Of a DNA stretch of 64,000 nucleotides, positions 47,529 to 58,663 are shown piece by piece. The notes beneath the pieces are model-generated. The model made no database searches. It saw only the letters and a program-made list of their open reading frames with translations, and was not told where the DNA came from. A program made the position numbers and the translations under genes. Source of the stretch: an uncultured Gammaproteobacteria bacterium (GTDB taxonomy: Bacteria > Pseudomonadota > Gammaproteobacteria > HK1); the NCBI GenBank assembly GCA_958295465.1, contig OY282353.1, positions 4,455,001-4,519,000 on the forward strand, written 5' to 3'. Within the stretch, counting starts at the first letter, position 1. Every line of letters starts with the position of its first letter.

Positions 47529-48752
47529 TCATCGATACACGAGCCCCATCGCCTGGCGTACCGCTTCCATCGTTTCGCGTGCAGCGTCACGCGCCTGGTC
47601 ACAGCCGTCGGCGATGATCGAACGCACCAGATCCGGCTGCGATTCATACTCCGCCGCCCGCTCGCGCATCGGCGCCTGCTCGGCGAGCACCGCGTCGATG
47701 ACCTTCTGCTTGCAGTCGAGGCATCCGATCCCGGCCGTGCGGCAGCCTTCCTCGGCCCACCCGCGCGTCTCCTCGTCCGAATACACGAGGTGGAACTGCC
47801 ACACCGGACACTTCGCAGGATCACCCGCGTCGGTGCGCCTGACCCGGGCCGGGTCCGTCGGCATCCTCCGGAGCTTCTCCCGCACGTCGTGCGGATCTTC
47901 ACGCAGTTCGATCACGTTGCCGTACGATTTCGACATCTTCTGCCCGTCGAGACCCGGCATCCTCGACGCCCCGGTGAGCAGCGCCTGCGGCTCCGGCAGG
48001 ATCACCCTGCCCCCGCCTTCGAGGTAGCCGAACAGCCGCTCGCGGTCGCCCAGGGTGACGTTCTGCTGGTCCTCGAGGAGCGCGCGGGCGGTGTCCAGCG
48101 CGGCGGCGTCGCCCTGCTCCTGGTACCGGCGCCGGAGCTTGCGGTAGAGCCTCGCGTTCCTCTTCCCCATTTTGGCGATCGCGGCTTCGGCCTTCTCCTC
48201 GAAGCCCGGCTCCCGCCCGAAGACGAAGTTGAACCGCCGCGCGATCTCGCGGGTCACCTCCACGTGCGCGACCTGGTCCTCGCCCACCGGAACCAGTCCC
48301 GCCCGGTAGATCAGGATGTCCGCGCTCTGGAGCAGGGGGTAGCCGAGGAACCCGTAGGTCGCGAGATCGCGATCGTGCAGCTTCTCCTGCTGGTCCTTGA
48401 AGCTCGGCACGCGCTCCAGCCAGCCGAGCGGGGTCACCATGGAGAGCAGCACGTGCAGCTCCGCGTGCTCCGGCACCCGCGACTGGATGAACAGCCTGGC
48501 GTCGCCGGGATCGATGCCCGCCGCGAGCCAGTCGACGACCATGTCCCAGACGTTCGCGGCGATGACGCCGGAGTCTTCGTAGTGGGTGGTGAGCGCATGC
48601 CAGTCCGCGACGAAGAAGAAGCACTCGTACTCGTGCTGGAGCCGCACCCAGTTGCGCAGCACGCCGTGGTAGTGCCCGAGGTGCAGTCTTCCGGTGGGGC
48701 GCATCCCCGAAAGGACGCGCTGGTGCTGGCGCGGGACGGTGTTCACGTTCAC
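47529..48752 (-). CDS. trpS: Tryptophanyl-tRNA synthetase
   Basis: This 407-residue class I synthetase has the HIGH region SGMRPTGRLHLGHYHG and the KMSKS sequence GLDGQKMSKSYGNVIEL, with Trp-binding elements such as YPLLQSADILIYRAG. An insert before KMSKS (AEAAIAKMGKRNARLYRKLR) and a Cys-rich CRTAGIGCLDCKQKV near the C-terminus match the longer TrpRS type of many beta/gammaproteobacteria. The start is GTG 48752 with GGAGAACGAC upstream. It heads the leftward trpS-scpA-scpB-rluB block. Confidence 0.95.
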   Translation of the reverse strand: MNVNTVPRQHQRVLSGMRPTGRLHLGHYHGVLRNWVRLQHEYECFFFVADWHALTTHYEDSGVIAANVWDMVVDWLAAGIDPGDARLFIQSRVPEHAELHVLLSMVTPLGWLERVPSFKDQQEKLHDRDLATYGFLGYPLLQSADILIYRAGLVPVGEDQVAHVEVTREIARRFNFVFGREPGFEEKAEAAIAKMGKRNARLYRKLRRRYQEQGDAAALDTARALLEDQQNVTLGDRERLFGYLEGGGRVILPEPQALLTGASRMPGLDGQKMSKSYGNVIELREDPHDVREKLRRMPTDPARVRRTDAGDPAKCPVWQFHLVYSDEETRGWAEEGCRTAGIGCLDCKQKVIDAVLAEQAPMRERAAEYESQPDLVRSIIADGCDQARDAARETMEAVRQAMGLVYR

Positions 48753-48951
48753 GTCGTTCTCCGGCGAGCGAGCGGGGAAAGTCCAACTCGCTCCCGCATT
48801 GTAGAGAGCCGTTCACGGCGGCGCGACACCTGCCCCGGAAAACGGTTGCCGGCGCACCCGGATCCCGCACCCGGGATCGCACTTCCCTTTCCTCTCGCTA
48901 TAATCGCGCGCCCGACCCGGCGGCGGGCGCCGGCGCCTCGCGAACCCACAC

Positions 48952-49509
48952 ATGAAGCTTCTCTTCGATTTCTTCCCCGTCGTGCTGTTCTTCATCGTGT
49001 ACAAGATGCACGACGACCCGCACCAGGGGTTCATCGTCGCCACCGCGGCCATCATCGCTGCGACCGTGGCGCAGGTGCTGGTGCTGTGGCTGCGCGAGCG
49101 CCGCGTGGAGAAGATGCACCTCGTGGTCCTGGCGCTCGTCATGATCTTCGGTGGGATCACCCTGATCTTCGACGACGAGATCTACCTCAAGTGGAAGCCC
49201 ACCGCCGTCAACTGGCTCTTCGCGCTGGTCTTCCTCGGCAGCGAGTTCATCGGCGGGAAGAGCGTCGTGCGCCGGCTCATGGAGTCCAAGGTGAAGCTGC
49301 CCGGCCCGGTTTGGATCCGGCTCAACGCGAGCTGGGTGATCTTCTTCGCGGTGTGCGGGGCGCTGAACCTCTACGTCGTCTACAACTTCGACACCGACAC
49401 CTGGGTGGACTTCAAGCTGTTCGGGCTGATGGGGCTCACCCTGGTGTTCATCCTCGGCCAGGGCGTGTACATGGCGCGGCACATGCCGAAGGAAGAAGGC
49501 GCCGGGTGA
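48952..49509 (+). CDS. yciB: Intracellular septation protein A (YciB/IspZ)
   Basis: This 185-residue inner-membrane protein has about five to six helices, with the family features MKLLFDFFPVVLFFIVYKM, TLIFDDEIYLKWKPTAVNWL and FFAVCGALNLYVVYNF. YciB affects septation and envelope synthesis in Enterobacteria. The start is ATG 48952. It is divergent from trpS and followed by dapE. The short interval to dapE has an imperfect repeat of CTCCGGCCC-CG-CGCAA. Confidence 0.95.
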   Translation: MKLLFDFFPVVLFFIVYKMHDDPHQGFIVATAAIIAATVAQVLVLWLRERRVEKMHLVVLALVMIFGGITLIFDDEIYLKWKPTAVNWLFALVFLGSEFIGGKSVVRRLMESKVKLPGPVWIRLNASWVIFFAVCGALNLYVVYNFDTDTWVDFKLFGLMGLTLVFILGQGVYMARHMPKEEGAG

Positions 49510-49624
49510 GCCGGATGATGGCGGCGCTTCACCCCTCGCCCCTCCGGCCCACGACGCAACGGGGGTCCGGCGTCGATTTCGCGCCCTGCCCGTTCCACCG
49601 CCCACCTCTCCGGCCCGCGGCGCA

Positions 49625-50761
49625 ATGAGCGCATCCCCCACCCTGGCGCTCGCTTGCGAGCTGATCCGCCGGGCCTCGGTGACCCCGGACGACGCCGGCT
49701 GCCAGACGCTCGTCGCCGGCCGGCTCGCACCACTCGGGTTCCGCGTGGAGCCGATGCGCTTCGGCGACGTGGACAACCTCTGGGCCCGGCACGGCGACGG
49801 CGCCCCGTTGCTGCTGCTGCTCGGGCATACGGACGTCGTGCCCACCGGCCCGCTCGACGAATGGAGCAGCCCGCCCTTCGAGCCGGCGATCCGCGACGGA
49901 TACCTCTACGGCCGCGGCGCGGCGGACATGAAGGGGGGCGTGGCCGCGATGGTCACCGCGATCGAGCGCTTCGTCGAACGGCGCCCGCGACGTCGCGGCT
50001 CCCTCGCCCTGCTCCTTACCAGCGACGAGGAGGGGCCGGCGGTCGACGGCGTGCGCCGCGTCACGGACGTGCTCGCCGAGCGCGGCGAGCGCATCGACTG
50101 GTGCCTGGTCGGCGAGCCGTCGAGCACCGGGCGGCTCGGCGACGTGGTGAGGAACGGCCGGCGCGGCTCCCTGAGCGGCAGGATCGTCGTGCAGGGGATC
50201 CAGGGCCACGTCGCCTATCCCCACCTCGCCCGCAACCCCGTGCACGATCTCGCGCGGCTGCTGTCGAAGCTGGCCGATACGGTATGGGACGAAGGCAGCG
50301 AGCACTTTCCGCCGACGAGCTTCCAGGTGTCGAACGTCACCGCCGGCGCCGGGGCGGACAACGTGATCCCCGGGCAGGCCGAGGCGGCGTTCAACTTCCG
50401 CTACTCGACCCGCCACGACCGCGGTTCCCTCGTCGCGGCGGTGGAGTCCGCCGCGAGGGCGCTGGGCATCGACTGCCGGATCGACTGGCGGCACTCCGGC
50501 GGTCCCTTCCTCACCGAGCCCGGCCGGTTGATCGAGGCGGTCGGCGACGCGGTGGAATCCGTGGCCGGCTACCGCCCGGAACTCTCCACCGCCGGAGGCA
50601 CCTCGGACGGCCGCTTCATCGCGCCGACCGGGGCCGAAGTGGTGGAGCTCGGCCCGGTCAACGCAACCATCCACAGCATCGACGAGCGGGTGCTCGCCAC
50701 CGACCTCGACCGCCTGAGCGAGATGTACGAAGGCGTGATCGACCGCCTGCTGGGGGGCTGA
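49625..50761 (+). CDS. dapE: Succinyl-diaminopimelate desuccinylase
   Basis: This 378-residue dizinc M20 hydrolase removes succinate in lysine/peptidoglycan diaminopimelate synthesis. Ligand motifs are LLGHTDVVPTG (His), YGRGAADMKGGVAAM (Asp) and LLTSDEEGPAVDG (Glu). The dimerisation domain follows (GSLSGRIVVQGIQGHVAYPH). The C-terminus has TSDGRFIA and ELGPVNATIHSIDE. Length and motifs identify DapE. The 153 bp before the next gene show nothing. Confidence 0.95.
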   Translation: MSASPTLALACELIRRASVTPDDAGCQTLVAGRLAPLGFRVEPMRFGDVDNLWARHGDGAPLLLLLGHTDVVPTGPLDEWSSPPFEPAIRDGYLYGRGAADMKGGVAAMVTAIERFVERRPRRRGSLALLLTSDEEGPAVDGVRRVTDVLAERGERIDWCLVGEPSSTGRLGDVVRNGRRGSLSGRIVVQGIQGHVAYPHLARNPVHDLARLLSKLADTVWDEGSEHFPPTSFQVSNVTAGAGADNVIPGQAEAAFNFRYSTRHDRGSLVAAVESAARALGIDCRIDWRHSGGPFLTEPGRLIEAVGDAVESVAGYRPELSTAGGTSDGRFIAPTGAEVVELGPVNATIHSIDERVLATDLDRLSEMYEGVIDRLLGG

Positions 50762-50914
50762 CCCGGCCCCCTCGGCTACGCGCCTGCCACCGGCCGCGAC
50801 CGCCCGGGTGGGGCGCAAGAGGGAGTAGCCCCGACCGCCGGAGAGCACGGTGATTCACATGCGCAAGAGATTGTTCAGAATCAAGCCGGTCGGGAAAGAC
50901 GTTCTTTCCATTTC

Positions 50915-51664
50915 TCACCCTCCTTGGTGAAAACCTCGATGTGGTTGTCGTCGGCCACGGCCGTCCCGCCGTCCCTGGCATTCGCCGTTACCGCCCCGCG
51001 CAGTGCGCGCCGCGGCCTGCGCCCCCACCCGGTCGAGCAACTCGGCGCCGGTGCCGCACTCGATGATCCAGCCACCCACTTCGAGCAACTCCTCCGGCGC
51101 GGTCAGACCGCCCAGCAGGCCCGACAGACGCTCTGCCGTTGGCGCGCCGAACTTCAACTCCGTCAGGCGGCCGAGCAGCGCGCGTTCTTCGGCGCGACCT
51201 TTCTCGATGCCCTCGGCAAGCCACTGCGCCTTCCACTCCTCCGCCCGTGTCTCCAGCAACGTCGCCATCTCTTCTCCTTGTCGCGCGCGTTCTTCGGCGC
51301 CGTTGTACACCACCACCGCCAGCACCGGCGGCGGGCCGCCCTCGCGCCTCACCGTCCCGTTGCGGGTCAGTTCCTCCAGCAGCATCGACGTGTACTCGCG
51401 CACCCGTTGCGCCACGCGCCGATCCACTGTGGACTGGAACTCCACCAGGAGCAGCAGCCACGGCCGCGTGCCGCCGGCAAGCCGCCCGCGCCTGAAGCAC
51501 ACACGCCACACCATGTCGCTCACGCGGGTGAGCAGCCGGGTGTCGACGGACTCCCCCGGCATTCTCTCAAGGGTCGAGAGGTCGAGCTCGTCCGCCAGCT
51601 CGGAGGCAGCCAGGCGCAGAAGGTCCGCTACCACCTCGGGCAGGGCGTGGTAGGGGCGACGCAT
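50915..51664 (-). CDS. Rpn family (recombination-promoting nuclease-like) protein with internal deletion
   Basis: The N-terminal region (VDTRLLTRVSDMVWRVCFRR, WLLLLVEFQSTVDRRVAQRV) is the PD-(D/E)XK-like core of Rpn/DUF4351 proteins, with the E-x-Q active-site pattern in VEFQS. After AVVVYNGAE the usual middle section (RPWTA...) is missing and the C-terminal DUF4351 part (GRLTELKFGAPTAERLSGLL) follows directly. The last ~30 residues are out of family frame. It is therefore an internally deleted, possibly inactive copy. The ATG lies exactly at the centre of a 36-bp palindrome. Confidence 0.7.
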   Translation of the reverse strand: MRRPYHALPEVVADLLRLAASELADELDLSTLERMPGESVDTRLLTRVSDMVWRVCFRRGRLAGGTRPWLLLLVEFQSTVDRRVAQRVREYTSMLLEELTRNGTVRREGGPPPVLAVVVYNGAEERARQGEEMATLLETRAEEWKAQWLAEGIEKGRAEERALLGRLTELKFGAPTAERLSGLLGGLTAPEELLEVGGWIIECGTGAELLDRVGAQAAARTARGGNGECQGRRDGRGRRQPHRGFHQGG

Positions 51665-51681
51665 GCGTCGCCCCTACCACG
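51646..51681. repeat. 36-bp perfect palindrome centred on the Rpn start codon
   Basis: An uninterrupted inverted repeat (arm CGTGGTAGGGGCGACGCA, centre GCATGC) spans the ATG at 51664 and the first codons, MRRPYH. Similar GTAGGGGCGA...TCGCCCCTAC palindromes are found repeatedly in several bacterial phyla. Here it supplies both promoter-proximal DNA and coding sequence. Confidence 0.85.
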
Positions 51682-51749
51682 GCGTCGTGGTCCATGGCCC
51701 CACGATAGGCCGGGCGTAGCGGAAAACGGATGGCCCTTCAGCCCGCGTC

Positions 51750-51995
51750 GTGTCAGACATCCGCGCATCCGGCTCCGATCGCCCTGCCTTGACGACGGAC
51801 TGGGCCCGGTTCCACCAAGTGAAGCCGGACATGCTGCTTCGCATCGCCGGAATCATCGGCCGCCACGGAGCCGGGATCGCGTTCCCGACTTCCCCCGTGC
51901 ACCTCTCCGGCGGCATGCCGTGCGCGGAGCCGACGCCCGGCGGCCATGGCTTCAGCGCCCGTCATGCTCCACGAAACTCCGATAGCAGCGGATGA
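51750..51995 (+). pseudogene. MscS-type channel C-terminal remnant
   Basis: LTTDWARFHQVKPDMLLRIA, then IIGRHGAGIAFPTSPVHL resembles the end of MscS-family mechanosensitive channels (K-D-LLRI--I---G--IAFPT--VHL). No upstream membrane-spanning part exists, so it is a fragment. The rest of 51682-52268 has only another remnant (next entry). Confidence 0.5.
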
Positions 51996-52194
51996 AGAAC
52001 GGCGGCGCCCACCGGCCGTGCAGGAACCGGGTTACGTACGAGCCTCTTTTTCGGGGCTCCACTCCGCCAAGAGAGCCGGATTCGGGCGACTACCCGATTC
52101 CGCGTACACCGGACACGCTCCGCCTTACCGGCGCCGAGCGCGAACGGTGCCGTCTCGACCGACGGCTGAAACAGAGTCGAGTTCGGTGCGAGGC

Positions 52195-52250
52195 GGCCGT
52201 CCAGCGCTCCGCGCCGTCGTACACCACCACCGGCGGCAGGCCGCCCCCGC
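52195..52250 (-). pseudogene. Short Rpn-family fragment
   Basis: The minus strand encodes GGLPPVVVYDGAERWTAA, which equals the segment PPVLAVVVYNGAE plus the RWTA lacking from the protein at 50915-51664. It is an isolated scrap, about 0.5 kb upstream of that gene. Confidence 0.45.
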
Positions 52251-52268
52251 GGCGGGCACCCGGCGGCG

Positions 52269-53507
52269 TCAGCAGAGGCCGGCGTTCACCGCCTCGGTCA
52301 GCGCGGCCTCGAATCGGTCCATCCCGTCGTCGAGCTCTTCGTCGGTGACGTTGAGCGGGGGCAGGAAACGCAGCACGTCCGGCCCGGCTTGCAGCACCAG
52401 CACCCCGTGACGGCGGCACGCCTCGACGAGGTCGCCGGCCCGCCCGGCCCATTCGCCGCGCAGCACCGCGCCGAGCATCAGGCCCTTCCCGCGCACCTCG
52501 GCGATGATGCCGATCGTGTTGTGTAAAGCAGTGAGGCGCTTGCGCAGCCTCTCGCCCTGGCGCTCGACGTTGGCGAGCAGCTCCGCGGAGCGCATCCGCC
52601 GCAGCACCACCCGCGCCACCGCGGCGACGACAGGGTTGCCCCCGAAGGTCGAGCCGTGGCTCCCCGGCTGGAAGGTCTCGGCCGCCCGGGGGCCGACCAG
52701 CATCGCGCCGATCGGCAGCCCGCCGCCGAGCGCCTTCGCGAGGGTGACGACGTCCGGAACCAAACCCTCTTCCCACTGGTAGGCGAACAGCCGTCCGGTT
52801 CGCGCGAGCCCGCTCTGGATCTCGTCGAGCATCAGCAGCGCGTCGTGGGCCCGGCAGCGCTCGGCGATCGCCGCGAGGAAGCCGCTCCCGGCGGGGACGA
52901 CCCCCCCCTCCCCCTGCACCGGCTCCACCAGCACCGCGCAGGTGCGATCCCCGATCGCGTCGTCGAGGGCGGCGGCATCGTTGTAGCCGCAGTACCGGAA
53001 GCCTCCCGGCAGCGGCTCGAAGCCCTCGTGGTACTTCGGCTGCGCGGTGGCGGTCACCGTGGCGAGGGTGCGGCCGTGGAACCCGTTGCGGAAGGTCACG
53101 ATCTCGCGCTTCTCCGGGCCGTGGCGGAGGCTCGCATGCTTGCGCGCGAGCTTGATCGCGGCCTCGTTCGCCTCCGCGCCGGAATTGCAGAAGAAGACCC
53201 GTTCGGCGAACGACGCCTCGCACAGCTCCTCGGCGAGGCGCACCGCCGGCTCCACGAAGTAGAGGTTGCTGGTATGCCAGAGCCGGCCCGCCTGCTCCGA
53301 AAGCGCCCGCGCCAGCTCCGGGTCGCCGTGGCCGAGCGAAGTCACGCTGATCCCGGTGCCGAGGTCGACGTACTCGTTGCCGTCCGTGTCCCATACGCGG
53401 GCGCCCTCGCCGCGGTCGAGGATCATCTCCTTGGGCGCGTAGTTGGGCACGTACCGGCGCTGCCCCGCCGCCACCAGCTCCGCGGTCTTCGCTGTCTGCG
53501 GTTCCAA
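52269..53507 (-). CDS. argD: Acetylornithine/succinyldiaminopimelate aminotransferase
   Basis: This 412-residue class III PLP aminotransferase shows GARVWDTDGNEYVDLGTGI, VFFCNSGAEANEAAIKLARK, TFRNGFHGRTLATVTAT and LLMLDEIQSGLARTG. The cofactor Lys is in VVTLAKALGGGLPIGAML, with HGSTFGGNPVV after it. These are ArgD features for arginine and lysine/DAP synthesis; a dapE gene lies 1.5 kb away. TTG at 53507, 8 nt after GGAGG, is the best start; an in-frame GTG at 53516 overlaps the ribosome site. Confidence 0.88.
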   Translation of the reverse strand: MEPQTAKTAELVAAGQRRYVPNYAPKEMILDRGEGARVWDTDGNEYVDLGTGISVTSLGHGDPELARALSEQAGRLWHTSNLYFVEPAVRLAEELCEASFAERVFFCNSGAEANEAAIKLARKHASLRHGPEKREIVTFRNGFHGRTLATVTATAQPKYHEGFEPLPGGFRYCGYNDAAALDDAIGDRTCAVLVEPVQGEGGVVPAGSGFLAAIAERCRAHDALLMLDEIQSGLARTGRLFAYQWEEGLVPDVVTLAKALGGGLPIGAMLVGPRAAETFQPGSHGSTFGGNPVVAAVARVVLRRMRSAELLANVERQGERLRKRLTALHNTIGIIAEVRGKGLMLGAVLRGEWAGRAGDLVEACRRHGVLVLQAGPDVLRFLPPLNVTDEELDDGMDRFEAALTEAVNAGLC

Positions 53508-53731
53508 TCCCGTCACCTCCGCGTTCCGCCGAGCGCCGGATGATACGGGCGCCTGCAACGCGATGCACGGCGCCCGAAATGCCCTTGACGGGACCCGCGG
53601 CCTCCGGACACCGGCGCGGTCCGGTACTGCTGGCGCGCGGCATCCCCACGATGCAATCATCGGGGCATCGAGCATCGAGACCGTCGATGCCAGGATCCCC
53701 CAACAGGACGGCGGCGCACGAGGCGGATCGG

Positions 53732-54682
53732 ATGACCACCCGGCGTTTCTACTACAAGCAGAACCGGCTCAAGCAGCTCCGGGCGTTCTGCCACGCGGTG
53801 CAGACGCGGAGCATCTCCAAGGCGGCGGACCGCATCCACTTGAGCCAGCCCTCGGTCTCGCTGCAGATCCGTGCCCTGGAGCAGGAGATGGGCACGGTGC
53901 TGTTCGAGCGCCGGGGGCCCAGGATCTCGCTGACGCCGGAGGGCCGGGCGCTGTACGAACTCGCCTCGCCCCTGGTCGAGGGCATCGACAACCTGCCCGG
54001 CGCGTTCGCAGACCGTTGCGAGAACCTCGACACCGGCGAACTCGACATCGCGGCCGGCGAATCGACGATCCTCTACCTCCTGCCGGACTTCGTCGAGCGC
54101 TTCGCGGCCGAACATCCGGGGATCGAGATCCGGCTGCACAACGTGACGGGGCGCGAGGGGCTCGAGCAGTTGCGCGGCGACAGCGTCGACTTCGCGGTAG
54201 GAGCGATGTTCGATACGCCGAGCGACATCGTCTACCGTCCGATCTTCACGTATCCGACGGTCCTGATCACGCCGGGCGACCATCCCCTGGCCGCCATGGA
54301 GAGCGTCGCCCTCGACGACATCGCGCCGTACGGGCTCATACTTCCTCCCCGGCACCTGAGCACCTGGCGCATCGTCGACATCGTCTTCCAGCAGCACAAG
54401 GTCGAGTACCGGGTGACCATCGAAGCGGGCGGCTGGGAGGTCATCAAGCGCTACGTGGCGCGCGGACTCGGGGTGTCCATCGTCTCCAGCATCTGCATGA
54501 CGGAGGAGGACCGTCTGGCCTCGATCCCGCTCGATGCCTATTTTCCGGACCGCACCTACGGCGTCGTGCTCCGGCGCGGGAAATTCCTCTCCCCGGCGGC
54601 GCGGCGGTTCCTCGACATGCTCGATCCGGATCGCCCCGCCTCCGCCCCGACAGGATCGGAGGCCGGAACCCGCGTGCTATAG
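53732..54682 (+). CDS. LysR family regulator
   Basis: The 316-residue protein has an N-terminal winged HTH (LKQLRAFCHAVQTRSISKAA, DRIHLSQPSVSLQIRALEQE) and a periplasmic-binding-like effector domain (LDIAAGESTILYLLPDFVER). Of the LysR groups, its ending (YGVVLRRGKFLSPAARRFLD) and length most resemble CysB-like members, but the effector is unknown. ATG at 53732 follows GAGGCGGATCGG. It is divergent from argD, with ~220 bp between starts, so it may control argD or itself. Confidence 0.85.
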   Translation: MTTRRFYYKQNRLKQLRAFCHAVQTRSISKAADRIHLSQPSVSLQIRALEQEMGTVLFERRGPRISLTPEGRALYELASPLVEGIDNLPGAFADRCENLDTGELDIAAGESTILYLLPDFVERFAAEHPGIEIRLHNVTGREGLEQLRGDSVDFAVGAMFDTPSDIVYRPIFTYPTVLITPGDHPLAAMESVALDDIAPYGLILPPRHLSTWRIVDIVFQQHKVEYRVTIEAGGWEVIKRYVARGLGVSIVSSICMTEEDRLASIPLDAYFPDRTYGVVLRRGKFLSPAARRFLDMLDPDRPASAPTGSEAGTRVL

Positions 54683-54794
54683 TCCGCCCCGCCCGGCAGG
54701 CAGCAGCCTCTTCGCAGGCCGCCCTCTTCGGCAGACCGGTCGAAAGGCGCCCGCGGACGCGCCCGGAGCCGATTCGACGATTCGGAACCCGGAC

Positions 54795-55115
54795 ATGGCA
54801 GATCGACCCGATCCTCTCCACGACGACGGGGTGGCCGTTCAGGAAACCAGGCCGGAGCTCAAGCAACCCCCGCTCTACAACGTCGTCCTGCTCAACGACG
54901 ACTACACCCCGATGGAGTTCGTCGTCCACGTGCTGGAACAGTTCTTCGGGCTGCCTCGCGAGCAGTCGGTCAGGATCATGCTGCACGTGCATACGCGCGG
55001 CAAAGGCGTATGTGGATGCTATTCGCGCGAGATCGCGGAGACCAAGGCCGCCCAGGTGAACGACTACTCCCGCGAGAACAATCATCCACTTCTGTGTACG
55101 ATGGAGCGTGCCTGA
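54795..55115 (+). CDS. clpS: ClpAP adaptor protein ClpS
   Basis: This 106-residue N-end-rule adaptor has the family core YNVVLLNDDYTPMEFVVHVL, ...EQSVRIMLHVHTRGKGVCG and SREIAETKAAQV. It delivers destabilising N-terminal residues to ClpA. ATG at 54795. clpA starts 23 bp after its stop, the standard clpS-clpA order. Confidence 0.95.
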   Translation: MADRPDPLHDDGVAVQETRPELKQPPLYNVVLLNDDYTPMEFVVHVLEQFFGLPREQSVRIMLHVHTRGKGVCGCYSREIAETKAAQVNDYSRENNHPLLCTMERA

Positions 55116-55137
55116 TGCGAGGCCGAGGATTGACGCC

Positions 55138-57411
<2,274 letters not shown>

Positions 57412-57715
57412 GGGGCGGCTTGCCCCTGTCGGAGTGCGCCGACGCCGGCCGGGCGCGACGCCGACGCCACCGCGGACCCGGGGCGATGGCGTGGAGCCCC
57501 CGATTCATCGAGACTCGAGGGCGCCGCGTGCACGGCGCTCCGTGTGAAAGGACGCGGGCAGCGCCTTCACCCACCGGGAACACCGCACGCGGCCACGGCC
57601 CGCCACCCGTCGCCGGAACCGCCCGCACCAGGCGCCGCCCGGGACGCGCGCCGGCCCGGACCCGACGGCGATCGATCCGGTACGACCGAACCATGAAACC
57701 CGGAGCGGTATACGC
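57412..57715. other. Intergenic region without a supported gene
   Basis: About 300 bp of very GC-rich DNA between clpA and the phosphopantetheinyl transferase. I see no conserved reading frame, promoter or terminator that I would defend. Confidence 0.5.
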
Positions 57716-58477
57716 TTGGAACGTTCCGCACCCCTGGCCGAACCTCCCCCGACCCGGATGCGGGCCGGCCCCGCCGACCGGCAGCCGGCCGCCGCCGCGG
57801 GCATCCACGACGTCGAGGTCTGGCGGCTGGACTGCGCACGGCATCAGGGCGCGGGCCGGGTGTTCGATTCGGCGCTCGACGTGCCGGAGCGCGCCCGGCT
57901 GCGCGCCATGCGCCGCGCCGATGTGCGGCTGCGGTTCTCGGCCGGGCGCTGGCTCGTCCGTCGCATTCTCGCCCGGCGGCTCGGCTGCACCGAGGCGGAG
58001 GTCGAGCTGGCCGTCGGCGCGCACGGGCGGCCGTCGCTGGCCGCCGGCGGTATCGACTTCAACCTGTCCCATGCCGGCTCGCTCGTGGTGCTTGCCCTCA
58101 GCACGACGCGGGTGGGAATCGACGTCGAGGTGACGAACCGGACCACCGACTGGCGCGCGATCGCGCGCCGGTTCTTCTCCCCCGTCGAGTTTGCCGCGAT
58201 CGAGGCATGTGACGAAGCCGAGCGGCGCACCGCGTTCTTCCGCGCCTGGACGCGCAAGGAGGCGTTCGTCAAGGCCCTCGGCACCGGACTCGCGACCGGA
58301 TTCTCCCGGTTCGACGTAAGCATCGGCCCACGGCCGGCCCTCACCGGTGCCCGTATCGACGGCGTCGAGGCGAGCGAGTGGTCGATTCGGGACCTCGAGC
58401 CGGGCCCGGGCCACCTCGGGGCGGTGGCGGTGCACACCACGCGGCCACGGGTGCGGACCCACGACATCGAGCCTTGA
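57716..58477 (+). CDS. 4'-phosphopantetheinyl transferase (Sfp type)
   Basis: This 253-residue protein activates carrier proteins by attaching phosphopantetheine from CoA. It has the Sfp-type motifs: GRPSLAAGGIDFNLSHAG, the metal-binding GIDVEVTNR and FFRAWTRKEAFVKALGTGL. The two-domain pseudo-dimer is complete. TTG at 57716 is the longest start; ATG at 57758 is also possible. No polyketide or nonribosomal peptide genes are in the window, so its partner carrier protein lies elsewhere. Confidence 0.88.
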   Translation: MERSAPLAEPPPTRMRAGPADRQPAAAAGIHDVEVWRLDCARHQGAGRVFDSALDVPERARLRAMRRADVRLRFSAGRWLVRRILARRLGCTEAEVELAVGAHGRPSLAAGGIDFNLSHAGSLVVLALSTTRVGIDVEVTNRTTDWRAIARRFFSPVEFAAIEACDEAERRTAFFRAWTRKEAFVKALGTGLATGFSRFDVSIGPRPALTGARIDGVEASEWSIRDLEPGPGHLGAVAVHTTRPRVRTHDIEP

Positions 58478-58663
58478 TGGCACGCCGCAGGCGCCGTACC
58501 GTCCCCCCTCCCCCGGCTCATGGCCGGCGTGGTGCGGGAAGCTCGATGCCTCACGTCCGCGCCAGGCGGCCGCCGTACTGTGCCGGATTGCGACGATCGT
58601 GGCGTCGAGCGGTTGGGTAGGAAGGTTCCGGACCCGCCCCCGCTCGCGACGGCACTGCATCGG

